Shown here piece by piece: positions 7,376 through 15,746 of a stretch of DNA of 64,000 bases; the first letter of the stretch is position 1; every line of letters starts with the position of its first letter. The stretch comes from Clostridia bacterium (GTDB lineage: Bacteria; Bacillota; Clostridia; RGIG6154): the NCBI GenBank assembly GCA_017626145.1, contig JAGAJK010000024.1, positions 33,501 to 97,500 of the forward strand, read 5' to 3'. A program made the position numbers and the translations under genes. Below the pieces are notes generated by a model. It was given only the letters and a program-made list of their open reading frames with translations. It had not been told where the DNA came from and did not search any database.

Positions 7376-8674
7376 ATGATGAACACTTTACTATCAGTTT
7401 CTATAGCACTTTTAGCAGGCTTACTTATGACAAGGGCTTTTAAGCCGCTTAAGCTGCCTTCGGTCACTGCATATTTAATTGCAGGTGTACTTATCGGGCC
7501 TTACTGTCTTGGTGCTTTAAACCTTAATTCAATAGGCTTCAATTCAATGGAGGCTGTAAGCTCACTTTCCCTTATTTCAGAGGTAGCTTTGGGCTTTATT
7601 GCTTTTTCAATCGGAAACGAATTCCGTCTTGACGATTTAAAAAACACAGGTAAACAAGCGTTAATTATCGGTATTTTTCAGGCATTAACTGCTACTTTAT
7701 TTGTAGATCTTGCACTTTTTGGTATTTGCTTGTTAATGCCGGGAAAATTAACTCCTGCACAGGCAATAACCTTAGGTGCAATTGCAACTGCTACGGCTCC
7801 TGCCGCAACGTTGATGGTTGTACGTCAGTATAAGGCGAAAGGCCCTCTTACAAATCTTCTGCTTCCTATTGTTGCTCTTGACGATGCCGTAGGTTTAATA
7901 GTTTTTGCAGTATCCTTCGGTATTGCCAAAACCTTAGGCTCTTCAACAAATATAGATGCTTTTTCTATTATAATTAACCCCTTAATGGAAATTATTTGTT
8001 CGTTAGGTCTTGGTGCTATAATGGGCTGGGTGTTAACACAGCTTGAAAAGCTTTTTAATTCCAACACCAACAGACTTAACTTAACAATTGCAATAGTATT
8101 TTTAACAGCATCACTTTCAACACTTGAAGGTCATATAGGCCCCGTGCATATAAGCTTTTCTTCACTTCTTACATGTATGATGCTGGGAACAGTATTTTGC
8201 AATATCTGTGAGCTTTCACACGACCTTATGGCAGCTTCCGATAAGTGGACATCACCTTTATTTGCACTCTTTTTCGTAATAAGCGGTGCAGAACTGGAGC
8301 TTAATGTATTTACCGATTGGGCAATTGTTGTAATAGGTGTTGTATACATTATTTTCCGTTCGCTTGGTAAATACTTCGGTACGTTTGCAAGTGCTAAACT
8401 TGTAGGTTGTGACAGCAATATCTGTAAATATCTTGGTATCACACTTCTTCCACAGGCAGGTGTTGCATTGGGCATGTGTACAACAGCAATGCAATTAGGT
8501 GCTGAAGGTGCATTAATCAGGAATATTACACTTTTTGCAGTTCTTATTTATGAGTTATTTGGTCCTGTGTTTACACGCCAGGCTCTTACCTGGTCCGGAG
8601 ATATTAAGCCTATGCCTGATCACGTTAAAGACCGCAGAAAAACAAAGCTTGAAGAAGCAAAAAATATTAAATAA
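7376..8674 (+). CDS. Cation:proton antiporter (CPA2/KefB-like, membrane domain only)
   Basis: 432-residue polytopic membrane protein with about 12 hydrophobic segments. It has the Na+/H+-exchanger core: GVLIGPYCLG near the N-terminus, the unwound-helix region ATATAPAATL (about 138-147) and the ion-binding pair Asp169-Asp170 in PIVALDDAVGLI. It would exchange Na+ or K+ for protons across the cytoplasmic membrane. It lacks the C-terminal TrkA-N/TrkA-C regulatory domains of Kef systems, ending in a short basic tail. The start is ATG ATG at 7376 with only a weak purine-rich site (AAGAAAG). It is monocistronic, followed by an intrinsic terminator. The transported ion cannot be told from sequence. 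Confidence 0.85.
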   Translation: MMNTLLSVSIALLAGLLMTRAFKPLKLPSVTAYLIAGVLIGPYCLGALNLNSIGFNSMEAVSSLSLISEVALGFIAFSIGNEFRLDDLKNTGKQALIIGIFQALTATLFVDLALFGICLLMPGKLTPAQAITLGAIATATAPAATLMVVRQYKAKGPLTNLLLPIVALDDAVGLIVFAVSFGIAKTLGSSTNIDAFSIIINPLMEIICSLGLGAIMGWVLTQLEKLFNSNTNRLNLTIAIVFLTASLSTLEGHIGPVHISFSSLLTCMMLGTVFCNICELSHDLMAASDKWTSPLFALFFVISGAELELNVFTDWAIVVIGVVYIIFRSLGKYFGTFASAKLVGCDSNICKYLGITLLPQAGVALGMCTTAMQLGAEGALIRNITLFAVLIYELFGPVFTRQALTWSGDIKPMPDHVKDRRKTKLEEAKNIK

Positions 8675-8676
8675 TC

Positions 8677-8719
8677 ATTATAAAAGACTGTGTCGGGATT
8701 TGACACGGTCTTTTATAAT
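8677..8719 (+). terminator. Intrinsic terminator after the antiporter gene
   Basis: A 12-bp stem (8677-8688 with 8708-8719, ending in TTTTATAAT) closes a loop that holds a further short stem. Its last base is the first base of the next promoter's -35 box, so the two units are packed back to back. Confidence 0.7.
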
Positions 8720-8747
8720 TGACAAAAAAATTTTGTCATGTTATAAT
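8719..8747 (+). promoter_or_regulatory. Promoter of the sugar-isomerase-like gene
   Basis: Near-consensus TTGACA (8719-8724), 17-nt spacer, TATAAT (8742-8747). A perfect inverted repeat TGACAAAA-AAA-TTTTGTCA (8720-8738) overlaps the -35 and spacer and could be a repressor site. Confidence 0.8.
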
Positions 8748-8772
8748 TGAAAAAAATCAAGGGAGGATTTTT

Positions 8773-9636
8773 ATGGATATCGGAATTAACATAGGCTACA
8801 TAAGAAAACAAAGAGGCAACGAGAACCCACGTGATATTATAGAATGTGCAAAAATTCTTAAAAATTCAGGTTATAAATTTATAGACTTCGGTGTTGAGGA
8901 TTTTGTCCAAGCCGACAATTGGGAAAATACCCTTACAGAGATTAAAAATTCTCTGGATGAAACGGGACTGATTGTTGAACAGACTCACGCACCTTTTGTA
9001 TGGAAAAAATATGACTCTGAAGAACAATATAAAGAATTAATGATGCGTAGCTTCAAGGCAAGCAAAATTCTGAACGCAAATAATATTGTTATCCATGCAG
9101 ACAAATACGTGCCCGATGAAAAGGGTTTTAGTTTCGACAATGCTCTTAATACCATTTACGATTTTTACGCACCGTATGTTGACTATGCAGTTAAAAACGG
9201 CGTAGGCGTAGCCATAGAAAACCTTTTTGACGGCAAAAAAGCAAAGGACGATAAAGACAGAACACGTTTTTCATCATTTATCGAAGAACAGATAGCGATT
9301 ATAGATAAATATAATGACCCTCTTGTTACCGCTTGCTGGGATACAGGCCACGGCAACGTAAGTTATGGCTACGATGAATCAATTGAAGCAATGAAGCAGT
9401 TAGGTTCACGTCTTACAGCAACTCATATCCACGACAATTATTATCAGTCCGACCTGCATTGCCCCATATTTTTAGGAAACACAAGATGGGAAAAATTAAT
9501 GCAGACATTAAGAGAAATTAATTACAAGGGTAAATTTACGCTGGAACTTGTTTATGGTTCCATTCCTGATGAATTAATGGAGAAATATCTGACACTCTAT
9601 CGTGAAACAGCCGAATTCGTTATTAACAATTATTAA
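8773..9636 (+). CDS. Sugar phosphate isomerase/epimerase (xylose-isomerase-like TIM barrel)
   Basis: 287-residue TIM-barrel protein of the AP-endonuclease-2/xylose isomerase-like superfamily. Metal-binding positions typical of the family are visible: Glu in VEQTHAPF, His in NNIVIHADK, Glu in VAIENLF, Asp/His in CWDTGHGN, His in THIHDN and a late Glu in KFTLELVYG. Members isomerise or epimerise sugars or inositols; the substrate here is unknown. The start is ATG at 8773 with GGGAGG 6 nt upstream; a longer frame from 8719 would begin inside the promoter and is rejected. It is monocistronic between its own promoter and terminator. Confidence 0.8.
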   Translation: MDIGINIGYIRKQRGNENPRDIIECAKILKNSGYKFIDFGVEDFVQADNWENTLTEIKNSLDETGLIVEQTHAPFVWKKYDSEEQYKELMMRSFKASKILNANNIVIHADKYVPDEKGFSFDNALNTIYDFYAPYVDYAVKNGVGVAIENLFDGKKAKDDKDRTRFSSFIEEQIAIIDKYNDPLVTACWDTGHGNVSYGYDESIEAMKQLGSRLTATHIHDNYYQSDLHCPIFLGNTRWEKLMQTLREINYKGKFTLELVYGSIPDELMEKYLTLYRETAEFVINNY

Positions 9637-9646
9637 TAAAAATTTT

Positions 9647-9683
9647 ACCATCCCAAGCTTTTAGAGCTCCGGGATGGTTTTTT
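9647..9683 (+). terminator. Intrinsic terminator after the isomerase-like gene
   Basis: Stem ACCATCCC (9647-9654) with GGGATGGT (9671-9678), followed by T5. Confidence 0.85.
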
Positions 9684-9727
9684 AATACTTAAATCTAAAT
9701 TTTTAGAATCAAAATAACTATCTGAAC

Positions 9728-9757
9728 AAAAAAATCCGCATCCCGAAGGATGCGGAT
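9728..9757 (-). terminator. Intrinsic terminator of the BspA-like gene
   Basis: On the minus strand a 10-bp stem ATCCGCATCC with loop TTCG and its complement (9757-9734), then T7. It faces the plus-strand terminator at 9647-9683. Confidence 0.9.
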
Positions 9758-9773
9758 AGATTTTTAAGAAATA

Positions 9774-12299
9774 TTACTGCGCGTAATTAACTGTAGCATC
9801 TCTAAGTGCGTTGTTACCTGAACCTGTACCGATTGTGATAGCTGCGTACTGGCCAGCTGTACCTGCATAATTAACTGTTGTAAGCGCTGTATTAAGAACA
9901 ACGTTTGTACCAATTGAAGTTACTGATACAGGGAGATCAATTGTTGTAAGATTTGTAGCTGCAGCAAATGCCTGGTTACCAATCTTTGTAATACCTTCAC
10001 TAACAATTACTGATGTAATACTTGACTTTAATTCATACCAAGGTGGACGATTTGATGAGCTGTAGTTAGGAAGTGCACCTGTACCCATAACTCTGAGAAC
10101 ACCTGTATCTGTTAAGCTCCATGTAATTGTTGAGCCGATAACACCCTTACCAAGGTATGTGTTTTCATCAGTTGCAAGAGTAGCCTTCTTGAATGGGTCA
10201 TTACCACCACCGATTGTCATAGTATCATATTCAGCCTTCTTACCTAAGAAGTTAACTTCTGCAAGTGCAGTACAATCCTTAAATGAGTTTGTACCAAGTG
10301 TTGCGATACCAGGTGAAAGTGTTACTTTCTTAAGACCTGACATTCTGATAAATGCAGCAGCCTGAACGTTTGTTACAGTTGAAGGAATTACGATTTCTTC
10401 AACATTTGTAAGATCACCGAAAGCATACTTACCAATCTGAGTAATACCTTCTTCGATTACAACGTTCTTAATCTGATCCTTGTATGGATACCAAGGCTGC
10501 GCTGAAGCAGAATCCTTACCAGCCATGTTACCTGTACCTGTAACGGTAAGTGTGTCACCAACTAAGTACCAGTTAATTGTCTGAGCCGAAGAAGCTGCTG
10601 AGTGGAAGCCCTGAACTGCATCAGCAAGAGTTACTGTTGTTCTCTTGAATGCGTCATTTGTCTTAGCAAATATAATTGCATCATACTGAGCCTTTGTAGC
10701 TGCAGATACAACCGATGTAAGTGGGTTACCATAGAAAGCACCTGTACCTAAAGCTTCAATTGAAGCAGGAAGCTTAACTGATTCGAGTGCTGTTGCATTA
10801 AAGAACGCCCATGAGTTAATTCTCTTGATTGTTTCGCTATTTGCATCAAGTTCCTTAACTGATGCAGAACTAAACATTGTTCTTGAACCGATTAAAGCAA
10901 CATCTCTAACTGTTACCTTTGTGATTACATCAAGATATTCTGCCCAAGGAACAGCTGCTTCGTTCTTGAAGTTAAGCATATCTCTTGCAGAAACGTTAGG
11001 ACAGTTACCGATTTCAAGGCTGTTATCTGCACCGTTGAAAATCCATGTAGCATAGATGCTCATGCCTGCCTTAGAAACAACATCACCATCTGTGATTGTT
11101 GCATTAGCTCTTAAGAATTCAAGGTTAGAATCACCGGTTGCAGCAATTGCAGCTTTGTACTGGTCAACTGAACCTGTGTAGTTAACTGTTGTGAGTGCTG
11201 AACAACCATTGAATGAGTTAGAACCGAGGATTGCACCGCCTGAAATATTAACAGTCTTAATACCTGCTGAATTTAAGAACGCATAGTTGCCAATCTTTGT
11301 AACTGTTGAAGGAATTGTAATTTCTTCAACTGCTGCAAGTTTCATAAATGCTCTGTTACCGATAGCTGTAATGCCTTCAGCAATGTTAAGTTCTGTAATT
11401 TCAGCAGCTGATTCTTCCCAAGGAGCTACATCTGAAGATGTGTAATTCTTGATAGCACCTGTACCTGTGATAGAAAGAACACCGTCTTCAAGTGCCCAGT
11501 ATGCATTTGCACCACATGTGTTTTCCGGTTCAACAACAGGAATCTCTGTGTAAGAACCTGTAACTGTGATATTTTCTGCAGGCATTGTTGCAGGAACGCC
11601 TACCCAACCATCGAATGTGAAGCCTTCTTTTGCAGGAGCATCAATTGCTGTAACTGCAGCGCCTACTTCATATTCCTGAGTACCTACTGTTACACCGTCG
11701 ATTACATAAGTAATTGTGTAAACTTCAGGAGCAGCTTCAGGGAATGTAACACTCGCACCTGTTAATGTTGTAGGCATTGTTGTAGGCTCATCTGTGTCAG
11801 CTGCGATAAGTTCACCGCCTGGTGTGAATTCAAATGTCTGTTCTGAATAATCAGCAACATCACCGTTAACTGCGAAGTACAGAACCATCATATCCTGTGA
11901 ATTGTAAGGATAAACATCATATGCACCTAAACCTGTTTTAACGAGGTTTTCTTCAGGATAAGCGTTTGGCGTAGGAGCCAAAGGCCATGAATATGTATCA
12001 TCCCAGTCATCTGTGTAATCTAAGATTTCAGCACCAACATAATTAAATGCGCTGCTGTCATAGAAAATTCTGCCTTCATTCCAACCTAAGAAAAAATCAT
12101 CGGGAATTTCAGCTCTTACTGTTACTGCCACACCTGTATAGCTTTCGCCACCAAATGTGAATTCTTCTACTCCGTTTGTTGATAAAACAATTTCACCGGA
12201 GCTTGCTGTTACATCAGCTGCAAATGATACACATGCCATTGATAAAAGCATAGTAGCAATTACAAATAATGCAACAAATGATTTTAATACCTTTCTCAT
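9774..12299 (-). CDS. Secreted BspA-like leucine-rich-repeat surface protein
   Basis: 841-residue exported protein. The signal peptide (about 1-27, ending VSFAA) is followed by a cohesin/adhesin-like beta domain (about 40-200) and an InlB B-repeat/MucBP-like unit (YTITYVIDGVTVGTQEY…FDGW, about 205-260). Four BspA-type LRR_5 modules then run to the C-terminus. Each has a short beta block (W-x-L…G-x-L-x-I-x-GTGA), PW, then LRR strands such as TELNIAEGITAIGNRAF and EEITIPSTVTKIGNYAF, and an unstructured 'YDAI/YKAA' segment. No LPXTG or S-layer anchor is seen. Such proteins bind host or microbial surfaces. The start is ATG at 12299 with GGGAGG upstream. It is monocistronic. Confidence 0.85.
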   Translation of the reverse strand: MRKVLKSFVALFVIATMLLSMACVSFAADVTASSGEIVLSTNGVEEFTFGGESYTGVAVTVRAEIPDDFFLGWNEGRIFYDSSAFNYVGAEILDYTDDWDDTYSWPLAPTPNAYPEENLVKTGLGAYDVYPYNSQDMMVLYFAVNGDVADYSEQTFEFTPGGELIAADTDEPTTMPTTLTGASVTFPEAAPEVYTITYVIDGVTVGTQEYEVGAAVTAIDAPAKEGFTFDGWVGVPATMPAENITVTGSYTEIPVVEPENTCGANAYWALEDGVLSITGTGAIKNYTSSDVAPWEESAAEITELNIAEGITAIGNRAFMKLAAVEEITIPSTVTKIGNYAFLNSAGIKTVNISGGAILGSNSFNGCSALTTVNYTGSVDQYKAAIAATGDSNLEFLRANATITDGDVVSKAGMSIYATWIFNGADNSLEIGNCPNVSARDMLNFKNEAAVPWAEYLDVITKVTVRDVALIGSRTMFSSASVKELDANSETIKRINSWAFFNATALESVKLPASIEALGTGAFYGNPLTSVVSAATKAQYDAIIFAKTNDAFKRTTVTLADAVQGFHSAASSAQTINWYLVGDTLTVTGTGNMAGKDSASAQPWYPYKDQIKNVVIEEGITQIGKYAFGDLTNVEEIVIPSTVTNVQAAAFIRMSGLKKVTLSPGIATLGTNSFKDCTALAEVNFLGKKAEYDTMTIGGGNDPFKKATLATDENTYLGKGVIGSTITWSLTDTGVLRVMGTGALPNYSSSNRPPWYELKSSITSVIVSEGITKIGNQAFAAATNLTTIDLPVSVTSIGTNVVLNTALTTVNYAGTAGQYAAITIGTGSGNNALRDATVNYAQ

Positions 12300-12340
12300 A
12301 TTTACCTCCCATAAACATTAATTTATAGTTTTGCTACTTC

Positions 12341-12369
12341 ATCTTACCACATCCTTAAAAAAAATGCAA
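12341..12369 (-). promoter_or_regulatory. Promoter of the BspA-like gene
   Basis: On the minus strand TTGCAT (12369-12364), 17-nt spacer, TAAGAT (12346-12341). Confidence 0.55.
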
Positions 12370-12464
12370 TAGGTAATGCAAACTTTTTTTAAAAATATTT
12401 TTAAATTATACAAATTAAATAAACATTTTTGTTAAAAACACCGAAAATTTGTTTCAAAAAACTA

Positions 12465-12493
12465 TAGACAAGGATATTTTTTTGTGATATACT
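12465..12493 (+). promoter_or_regulatory. tRNA-Ala promoter
   Basis: TAGACA (12465-12470), 17-nt spacer, TATACT (12488-12493), about 20 nt before the tRNA. Confidence 0.7.
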
Positions 12494-12513
12494 GTATAAG
12501 TACTCAAAAATAC

Positions 12514-12589
12514 GGGGGTGTAGCTCAGCTGGGAGAGCACCTGCCTTGCAAGCAGGGGGTCAGGAGTTCGATTCTCCTCATCTCCACCA
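12514..12589 (+). tRNA. tRNA-Ala (anticodon TGC)
   Basis: 76 nt including an encoded CCA. The acceptor stem is GGGGGTG with CATCTCC (two G-T pairs), D arm GCTCAGCTGGGAGAGC, anticodon stem CCTGC/GCAGG with loop CTTGCAA, and T arm AGGAG-TTCGATT-CTCCT. The G3-T70 pair is the classic alanine identity element. Confidence 0.97.
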
Positions 12590-12594
12590 TAAAA

Positions 12595-12624
12595 ACACAG
12601 ACACCATCAGGTGTCTGTGTTTTT
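12595..12624 (+). terminator. Intrinsic terminator of tRNA-Ala
   Basis: Stem ACACAGACACC (12595-12605), loop ATCA, complement 12610-12620, then T4. Confidence 0.85.
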
Positions 12625-12856
12625 ATATAGAGAGAATCGAACTCCGACAGGTGAGCCGTAGCAAAACAGTCCGGTGGACTGTTTTGCAGGCGATGGCTGC
12701 TTTTCGGGTACTGCGAGCAACTTCTTTGTTGCGTAGCGGTCGAAAAGTAGTCGTTTATTGCGACCATTTATGCGAGCAATAAACCGATTCTCCGTCACTT
12801 CCAATTTTCTCTTTCGCCAACCGGGCATCTGTTTTTATATAGAGAGGATCAAACTC
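12618..12856. repeat. Repeat unit bounded by 27-bp direct repeats downstream of tRNA-Ala
   Basis: A 27-bp stretch beginning TGTTTTTATATAGAGAG occurs at 12618-12644 and, with two differences, at 12830-12856. The ~185 nt between holds several hairpins (for example AGCAAAACAGTCC with its complement near 12660-12687, and GCGAGCAAC…GTTGCG near 12713-12733). Read on the minus strand, the unit's end (GGAGTTCGATTCTC) resembles a tRNA T arm. No gene is convincing here; the reading frames across it are not protein-like. It looks like a tRNA-terminator-associated dispersed repeat, but only one copy lies in this window. Confidence 0.5.
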
Positions 12857-12869
12857 ACGTCTGATACAG

Positions 12870-12896
12870 CTAAAGCCACCCGTTGGGTGGCTTTAG
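12870..12896. terminator. Hairpin at the mscL 3' end
   Basis: Stem CTAAAGCCACC (from 12870) with GGTGGCTTTAG (to 12896). It is followed by a T-rich stretch on the plus strand and lies just after the mscL stop on the minus strand, so its orientation as a terminator is unclear. Confidence 0.5.
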
Positions 12897-12902
12897 TCTT
12901 TA

Positions 12903-13313
12903 TTATTTTACTTCTGCTGTTTCAAGTTCGCTTGTACAATTAGGACATCTTGTAGCTTCAATGCTTATTTCTGTTTTACAGAATGGGCAAACCTTAGTTG
13001 TAGGTTCAGCAGGTGCCTCAGGCTTTTTACCGATAGACATAATTTTCGAAATTGCTTTAACAAGACAGAAGAGAACAAACGCTGTAATTAAAAAGTTAAT
13101 TACTTCTGTTAAAAATGCAGCTGAATTTGTCTGCATCATAACAACTGTGATGGGTTCTCTTGCAGTAACGAACTTTAAGATAGGGTCAATAAAGTTTGCA
13201 GTAAGTGATTTTACAATCCCTGTAAATGCAGTAGCAATAATAACACCGACTGCCATATCGAGCACATTACCCTTTAAAGCGAACTCCTTAAATTCTTTTA
13301 AAAATTTCTTCAT
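12903..13313 (-). CDS. mscL: Large-conductance mechanosensitive channel MscL with C-terminal zinc ribbon
   Basis: 136-residue homopentameric channel that opens under membrane tension to relieve hypo-osmotic shock. The N-terminal FLKEFKEFALKGNVLDMAVGV and first TM helix are typical. The second TM helix (VINFLITAFVLFCLVKAI) follows a short periplasmic loop. After TM2 the usual cytoplasmic helical bundle is replaced by a Pro/Ala linker and a rubredoxin-like zinc ribbon, CPFC-x9-CPNC. The gene starts directly at the alaX stop, with AAAGGA about 11 nt upstream, so it is the distal gene of the icd-alaX-mscL unit. The ribbon's role (oligomer clamp, sensor or partner binding) is unknown. Confidence 0.93.
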   Translation of the reverse strand: MKKFLKEFKEFALKGNVLDMAVGVIIATAFTGIVKSLTANFIDPILKFVTAREPITVVMMQTNSAAFLTEVINFLITAFVLFCLVKAISKIMSIGKKPEAPAEPTTKVCPFCKTEISIEATRCPNCTSELETAEVK

Positions 13314-14465
13314 TTATATATCATTCCTTTCAAAATATTTTTTCACGTCTTCAAAGCTTGCAGAAAAGCTTCCCTGTATCATAGCACCTCTGCCACCGCC
13401 CTTACCGTTTAACGCGGCATTTATTTCCTTTGCTTTTTCACCCATATCAAGTGAGTTACTGCCTATTATATACCGCAATGCATTTTCTGTCTGAAAACAA
13501 AGAACGAACATTCCTGAACATTTTTCCATACCCATATTAACGAGGTTTATAAGTGCGTTCGAATTAAGTTCTTCAAAAAGAACGCAATGATTGCCATCTT
13601 TATAAGGAAGAGAATTTACAAACTGCTCTGCAAGAATGTTGTTTTTTTCTGCCAGCTCTCTCTTGATTTCAGAATAAGCATTGTTAAGCTTTTTAACGCC
13701 TTCCGCCACATTTTCGGGAGGAACTGACAAAAGATTTGAAACCATTCTTACATTTTCCCATTTGTTACGGTAATCGGAATATGCCATTTCACCCGCCGCA
13801 ACAAAAATTCTTATACCGCCCTTATGCTTCATCCACCACAGAATTTTAAACAATCCCGCTTCACCCGTAGACTTAAGATGCGGAGCACAGCAGGCACAAA
13901 AATCAACGTCCTCAATTTCCACAATCCTCACCTTACCGTCATAAACTTCTTTTTTACTGCGGTAAGGAATTTTTGAAAGCTCGCTTTCCTCAGGGAAATA
14001 TGTCTTTATAGCTTTATTTGCCCAGATAGCTTTGTTTGTTTCATATTCAAGAACCATAAGCTGCTCTTCCGAAAGAAGAATATCAAAATCAACGGTTACG
14101 GTATTATCAAGGTGAAAGCCTGTATTTTCACACCCGAAAAGACGATGTGCAACACCGCTGAAAATATGCTCTGCGGTATGAATCTGCATTTTAAGAAATC
14201 TTTCTTCCCAGTTAAGCGTGCAAAAATATTCTTTCCAAGGTTCAATAAATTCCTTTGTGTAATGGTAAACAACACCGCTTTCAATCTGCGTATCGAAAAC
14301 CCCGACATCACCTATTTTTCCGGTATCACCTTTCTGACCGCCCTGTTCGGGGAAAAATGCCGTCCTGTCAAGAACGCACTTAAATCCGTTTTCCGTTTCA
14401 TCACAGGAAATTACCTTTGCGGAAAATTCTTTTATATAACTGTCAATATCGTATAATCTTTCCAT
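13314..14465 (-). CDS. Alanyl-tRNA editing protein AlaX-like (long form)
   Basis: 383-residue trans-editing protein that hydrolyses Ser or Gly mischarged on tRNA-Ala. The N-terminal half has the AlaRS second-additional-domain fold: FFPEQGGQKGD, zinc ligands His96 and His100 in HTAEH, and Cys192 and His196 in CACCAPHL. The C-terminal part is a coiled-coil (about 250-285) plus a DHHA1-like domain ending in a glycine-rich GGGRGAMIQGS. It starts 1 nt after the icd stop and ends exactly at the mscL start, so the three genes form one transcript. The start at 14465 (ATG) is well placed by homology. Confidence 0.88.
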   Translation of the reverse strand: MERLYDIDSYIKEFSAKVISCDETENGFKCVLDRTAFFPEQGGQKGDTGKIGDVGVFDTQIESGVVYHYTKEFIEPWKEYFCTLNWEERFLKMQIHTAEHIFSGVAHRLFGCENTGFHLDNTVTVDFDILLSEEQLMVLEYETNKAIWANKAIKTYFPEESELSKIPYRSKKEVYDGKVRIVEIEDVDFCACCAPHLKSTGEAGLFKILWWMKHKGGIRIFVAAGEMAYSDYRNKWENVRMVSNLLSVPPENVAEGVKKLNNAYSEIKRELAEKNNILAEQFVNSLPYKDGNHCVLFEELNSNALINLVNMGMEKCSGMFVLCFQTENALRYIIGSNSLDMGEKAKEINAALNGKGGGRGAMIQGSFSASFEDVKKYFERNDI

Positions 14466-14466
14466 A

Positions 14467-15681
14467 TTAAAGTATTGCCTGTAATCTTACATTTACTTCC
14501 TTTAAGAAGTCCTCTGTATTAACCTTTTTCTTGTTTGGTAATGTTGAAAGAAGCGCTAAATCGCCTGTCATTACGCCCTCTTCAATGGTTGTGATAATCG
14601 CTTTTTCAAGACAGTCTGCGAAACGGCATAATTCGGGTAATTTGTCAAGCTCGCCTCTTTTTCTCAAAGCGCCTGTCCACGCAAAGAGAGTTGCAACACT
14701 GTTTGTTGAGGTTTCTTCACCCTTTAAGTGCTTGTAGTAATGTCTCTGAACTGTACCGTGAGCCGCTTCGTATTCGTAAACGCCCTCGGGTGATACCAAA
14801 ACAGAAGTCATCATAGCAAGTGAACCGTATGCAGTTGCAACCATATCACTCATAACATCACCGTCGTAGTTCTTGCAAGCCCAGATATAACCGCCCTCGG
14901 AACGAATAACTCTTGCGACAGCATCGTCAATTAATGTGTAGAAATATTCAATACCTGCTTCTTTGAATTTTTCCTTATATTCATTTTCAAAGATTTCGTT
15001 AAAGATATCTTTAAAACGGTGGTCGTAGATTTTTGAAATTGTATCCTTTGATGCAAACCAGATATCCTGCTTTAAGTCGAGAGCATAGTTAAAACAGCTT
15101 CTTGCAAAGGAGGAAATTGATTTATCTGTATTGTGAAGTCCCTGAATAACACCGTCTGTGCCATTGAAATTATGAATTAGGCTTCTTGTTTCGTTGCCGT
15201 CCTTATCGGTGCAAACCAATTCACACTTAGAGTCTGCAGGTACTTTCATTTCAGTATTCTTATAAACATCACCGTAAGCGTGACGTGCAATTGTTATAGG
15301 CTTTGTCCATGTAGGGATAAAAGGAGTAATACCCTTAACAATAATCGGGGTTCTGAAAACAGTACCGTCAAGAGCCGCTCTTATAGTACCGTTAGGTGAT
15401 TTCCACATTTCGGTTAAATTGTATTCCTTAACTCTGTCTGCATTAGGTGTGATTGTTGCACACTTAACAGCAACACCGTATTTTTTAGTTGCCTCAGCAG
15501 AATCAATTGTTACCTGGTCCTTTGTTTCGTTTCTGTATTCAAGACCTAAATCGTAATATTCTGTTTTCAGGTCTACATAAGGAAGAATAAGTATGTCCTT
15601 AATCATCTTCCATATAATTCTGGTCATTTCGTCCCCGTCCATTTCAACAAGAGGGGTAGTCATTTTAATTTTTTCGCTCAT
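14467..15681 (-). CDS. icd: NADP-dependent isocitrate dehydrogenase (eukaryotic-type)
   Basis: 404-residue homodimeric dehydrogenase converting isocitrate to 2-oxoglutarate, feeding glutamate synthesis in an otherwise incomplete TCA cycle. The sequence is of the eukaryotic/subfamily-II type: [13 protein letters not shown] at the N-terminus, [17 protein letters not shown] substrate loop, Lys and Asp metal site in [16 protein letters not shown] and [11 protein letters not shown], and GTVQRHYY near the cofactor. The start is ATG at 15681 with AAAGGA 9 nt upstream; an in-frame upstream ATG at 15708 lacks a ribosome site. It heads the icd-alaX-mscL unit. Confidence 0.95.
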   Translation of the reverse strand: MSEKIKMTTPLVEMDGDEMTRIIWKMIKDILILPYVDLKTEYYDLGLEYRNETKDQVTIDSAEATKKYGVAVKCATITPNADRVKEYNLTEMWKSPNGTIRAALDGTVFRTPIIVKGITPFIPTWTKPITIARHAYGDVYKNTEMKVPADSKCELVCTDKDGNETRSLIHNFNGTDGVIQGLHNTDKSISSFARSCFNYALDLKQDIWFASKDTISKIYDHRFKDIFNEIFENEYKEKFKEAGIEYFYTLIDDAVARVIRSEGGYIWACKNYDGDVMSDMVATAYGSLAMMTSVLVSPEGVYEYEAAHGTVQRHYYKHLKGEETSTNSVATLFAWTGALRKRGELDKLPELCRFADCLEKAIITTIEEGVMTGDLALLSTLPNKKKVNTEDFLKEVNVRLQAIL

Positions 15682-15746
15682 AGTATAAAGTCCTTTCAAT
15701 TTAATCATAGACTATATTTTATCATAAATACTTGAAATACACAAGA

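Noticed and set aside
12525..12943. Several overlapping 60-80-residue frames around the tRNA-Ala gene
   Set aside because: They run through the tRNA and its terminator on both strands and have no domain or ribosome site; they are by-products of the repeat.
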